Part shown: piece by piece, positions 63,482 through 64,000 of the stretch
Numbering within the stretch: position 1 is the stretch's first letter
How the letters are laid out: each line of letters begins with the position of its first letter
Origin: Pseudomonadota bacterium
GTDB taxonomy: Bacteria; Pseudomonadota; Gammaproteobacteria; Burkholderiales; JAJZQI01
DNA: 64,000 bases
Direction: 5' to 3'
Assembly: GCA_021851875.1 (NCBI GenBank)
Contig: JAJZQI010000005.1
Span: 64,399 to 128,398 of the forward strand
The notes under the pieces: generated by a model
The model's database searches: none
What the model was told of the DNA's origin: nothing
The model's input: only the letters and a program-made list of their open reading frames with translations
Position numbers and translations under genes: made by a program

Positions 63482-63515
63482 ATATTACAAACATCTCGTG
63501 ACTGTTTCGTGACAA
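63482..63515 (-). promoter_or_regulatory. Predicted Pho box and -10 of the CheA-like operon
   Basis: On the minus strand, TTGTCAC (63515-63509), 4-bp spacer GAAA, CAGTCAC (63504-63498) matches the CTGTCAT-N4-CTGTCAY layout at about the same level as the pstS box. After 10 bp stands TAATAT (63487-63482) as -10, the same geometry as at pstS. The kinase ATG follows at 63440. A phosphate link is inferred from this and is not proven. Confidence 0.5.
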
Positions 63516-63609
63516 CCGGCACATCAAGCTGTAACAAATAAATCTGTATTGCAATCTTCTTGTAACAATCGGATGTGAACATTGCCTTAATTCCCAAACC
63601 GGATAACGA

Positions 63610-64000
63610 ATGAATATGAAACAGTTAAGCATTAAAACAAGCTTGTTCATCGGCGCGATCATCACAGCGCTGGTTCTGGCTGTTCTGGCCGTGGAGAACC
63701 TGTATGTTCTGCATCGCGGCGAGGAATCCATGGATACGGTGTATAACCGTGCGGTTGCACCCTCATCACTGCTGATCGACATGGAACGGCAACTCAGCCG
63801 CGCACGATTCAATATGGCCGCCACCCAGTTCGACAAGGTGCCGTTTACCGATGCCAAGAATCAACTTGTGCAACTGATGGCCAACTTGCCCAGCCAGTGG
63901 AAGCAATTCAAGCAGTTGAAAAACGGTGACCTGACAGCAGATGAAACCAAACTGATCGCCGGCATTGACAAGGCCATGATCGAATTGCCCAATGTGGTCA
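63610..64000 (+). CDS. N-terminal part of a transmembrane receptor (probable MCP), cut by the window end
   Basis: The frame is open from ATG 63610 to the last base (130 codons). It begins MNMKQLSIKTSLFIGAIITA, an N-terminal membrane anchor, followed by a periplasmic helical domain (DTVYNRAVAPSSLLIDMERQ and onward) with the style of four-helix-bundle MCP sensors. ATG 63616 is an alternative start. It is divergent from the CheA-like kinase across 169 bp that contain the Pho box. The signalling domain is outside the window, so MCP is inference. Confidence 0.7.
   Translation, partial: MNMKQLSIKTSLFIGAIITALVLAVLAVENLYVLHRGEESMDTVYNRAVAPSSLLIDMERQLSRARFNMAATQFDKVPFTDAKNQLVQLMANLPSQWKQFKQLKNGDLTADETKLIAGIDKAMIELPNVV

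Overview
The window is an ordinary chromosomal segment of a motile Gram-negative bacterium. Gene order points to a betaproteobacterium, probably Neisseriales (Chromobacteriaceae-like): nadB divergent from rpoE-rseA-rseB-rseC-degP, then lepA-lepB-DUF4845-rnc-era-recO-pdxJ-acpS-nagZ; smc-zipA-ligA-galU; ftsK-lolA-rarA-serS. This placement is inferred from synteny and product type, with no 16S in the window. Coding density is very high, and many junctions are ATGA, TGATG, TAATG or TTGA overlaps.

Layout. 1-6.3 kb: 3' part of a PEP synthase gene, then pyrG-kdsA-eno-ftsB. 6.3-10 kb: DUF4936/ygfZ (minus), ygfX (plus), nadB (minus). 10-22.7 kb: the sigma-E envelope-stress operon, then a long translation/RNA-processing/cofactor run (lepA to nagZ), a family-5-type uracil-DNA glycosylase and a tautomerase. 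22.7-26.6 kb: uvrC, pgsA, a small repeat protein and tRNA-Val. 26.6-34.3 kb (minus): smc-zipA-ligA-galU. 34.3-40.7 kb: queF, an FGGY kinase, a PilZ-like protein, then a tightly coupled minus-strand operon of EamA transporter, VOC protein, 60-aa coiled-coil protein and P-type ATPase. 40.7-50.4 kb: dapC-dapD, mltF, then ftsK-lolA-rarA-serS on the minus strand. 50.7-55.5 kb: tRNA-Asn, tRNA-Asp, a hemerythrin-like protein, and pstSCAB behind a clear Pho box. 55.5-64 kb: a signalling island with a CBS-domain histidine kinase and double-receiver regulator, then a minus-strand operon encoding a membrane CheA-like kinase without the CheW-binding domain, an MCP-like signalling stub, two CheX-type proteins and a CheY, followed by a small PilZ-like gene. 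A divergent transmembrane receptor gene runs off the right end.

The two points most worth attention are these. (1) The 58.0-63.4 kb chemosensory-like operon has non-canonical parts: a membrane CheA lacking P5, a free MCP tip, and two CheX proteins that share the C-terminal peptide GELELF. It appears to have its own Pho box, which would tie it to the adjacent pst operon. (2) mltF is flanked on both sides by duplicated 3' tails of its neighbours: a synonymously diverged dapD tail on the left and a near-identical serS tail on the right. This looks like the scar of a recombination event that brought in or replaced the mltF cassette. Smaller unexplained signals include a perfect 21-bp inverted repeat upstream of the CBS kinase, an 11-bp palindromic hairpin between smc and queF, and an intrinsic terminator between pstS and pstC.
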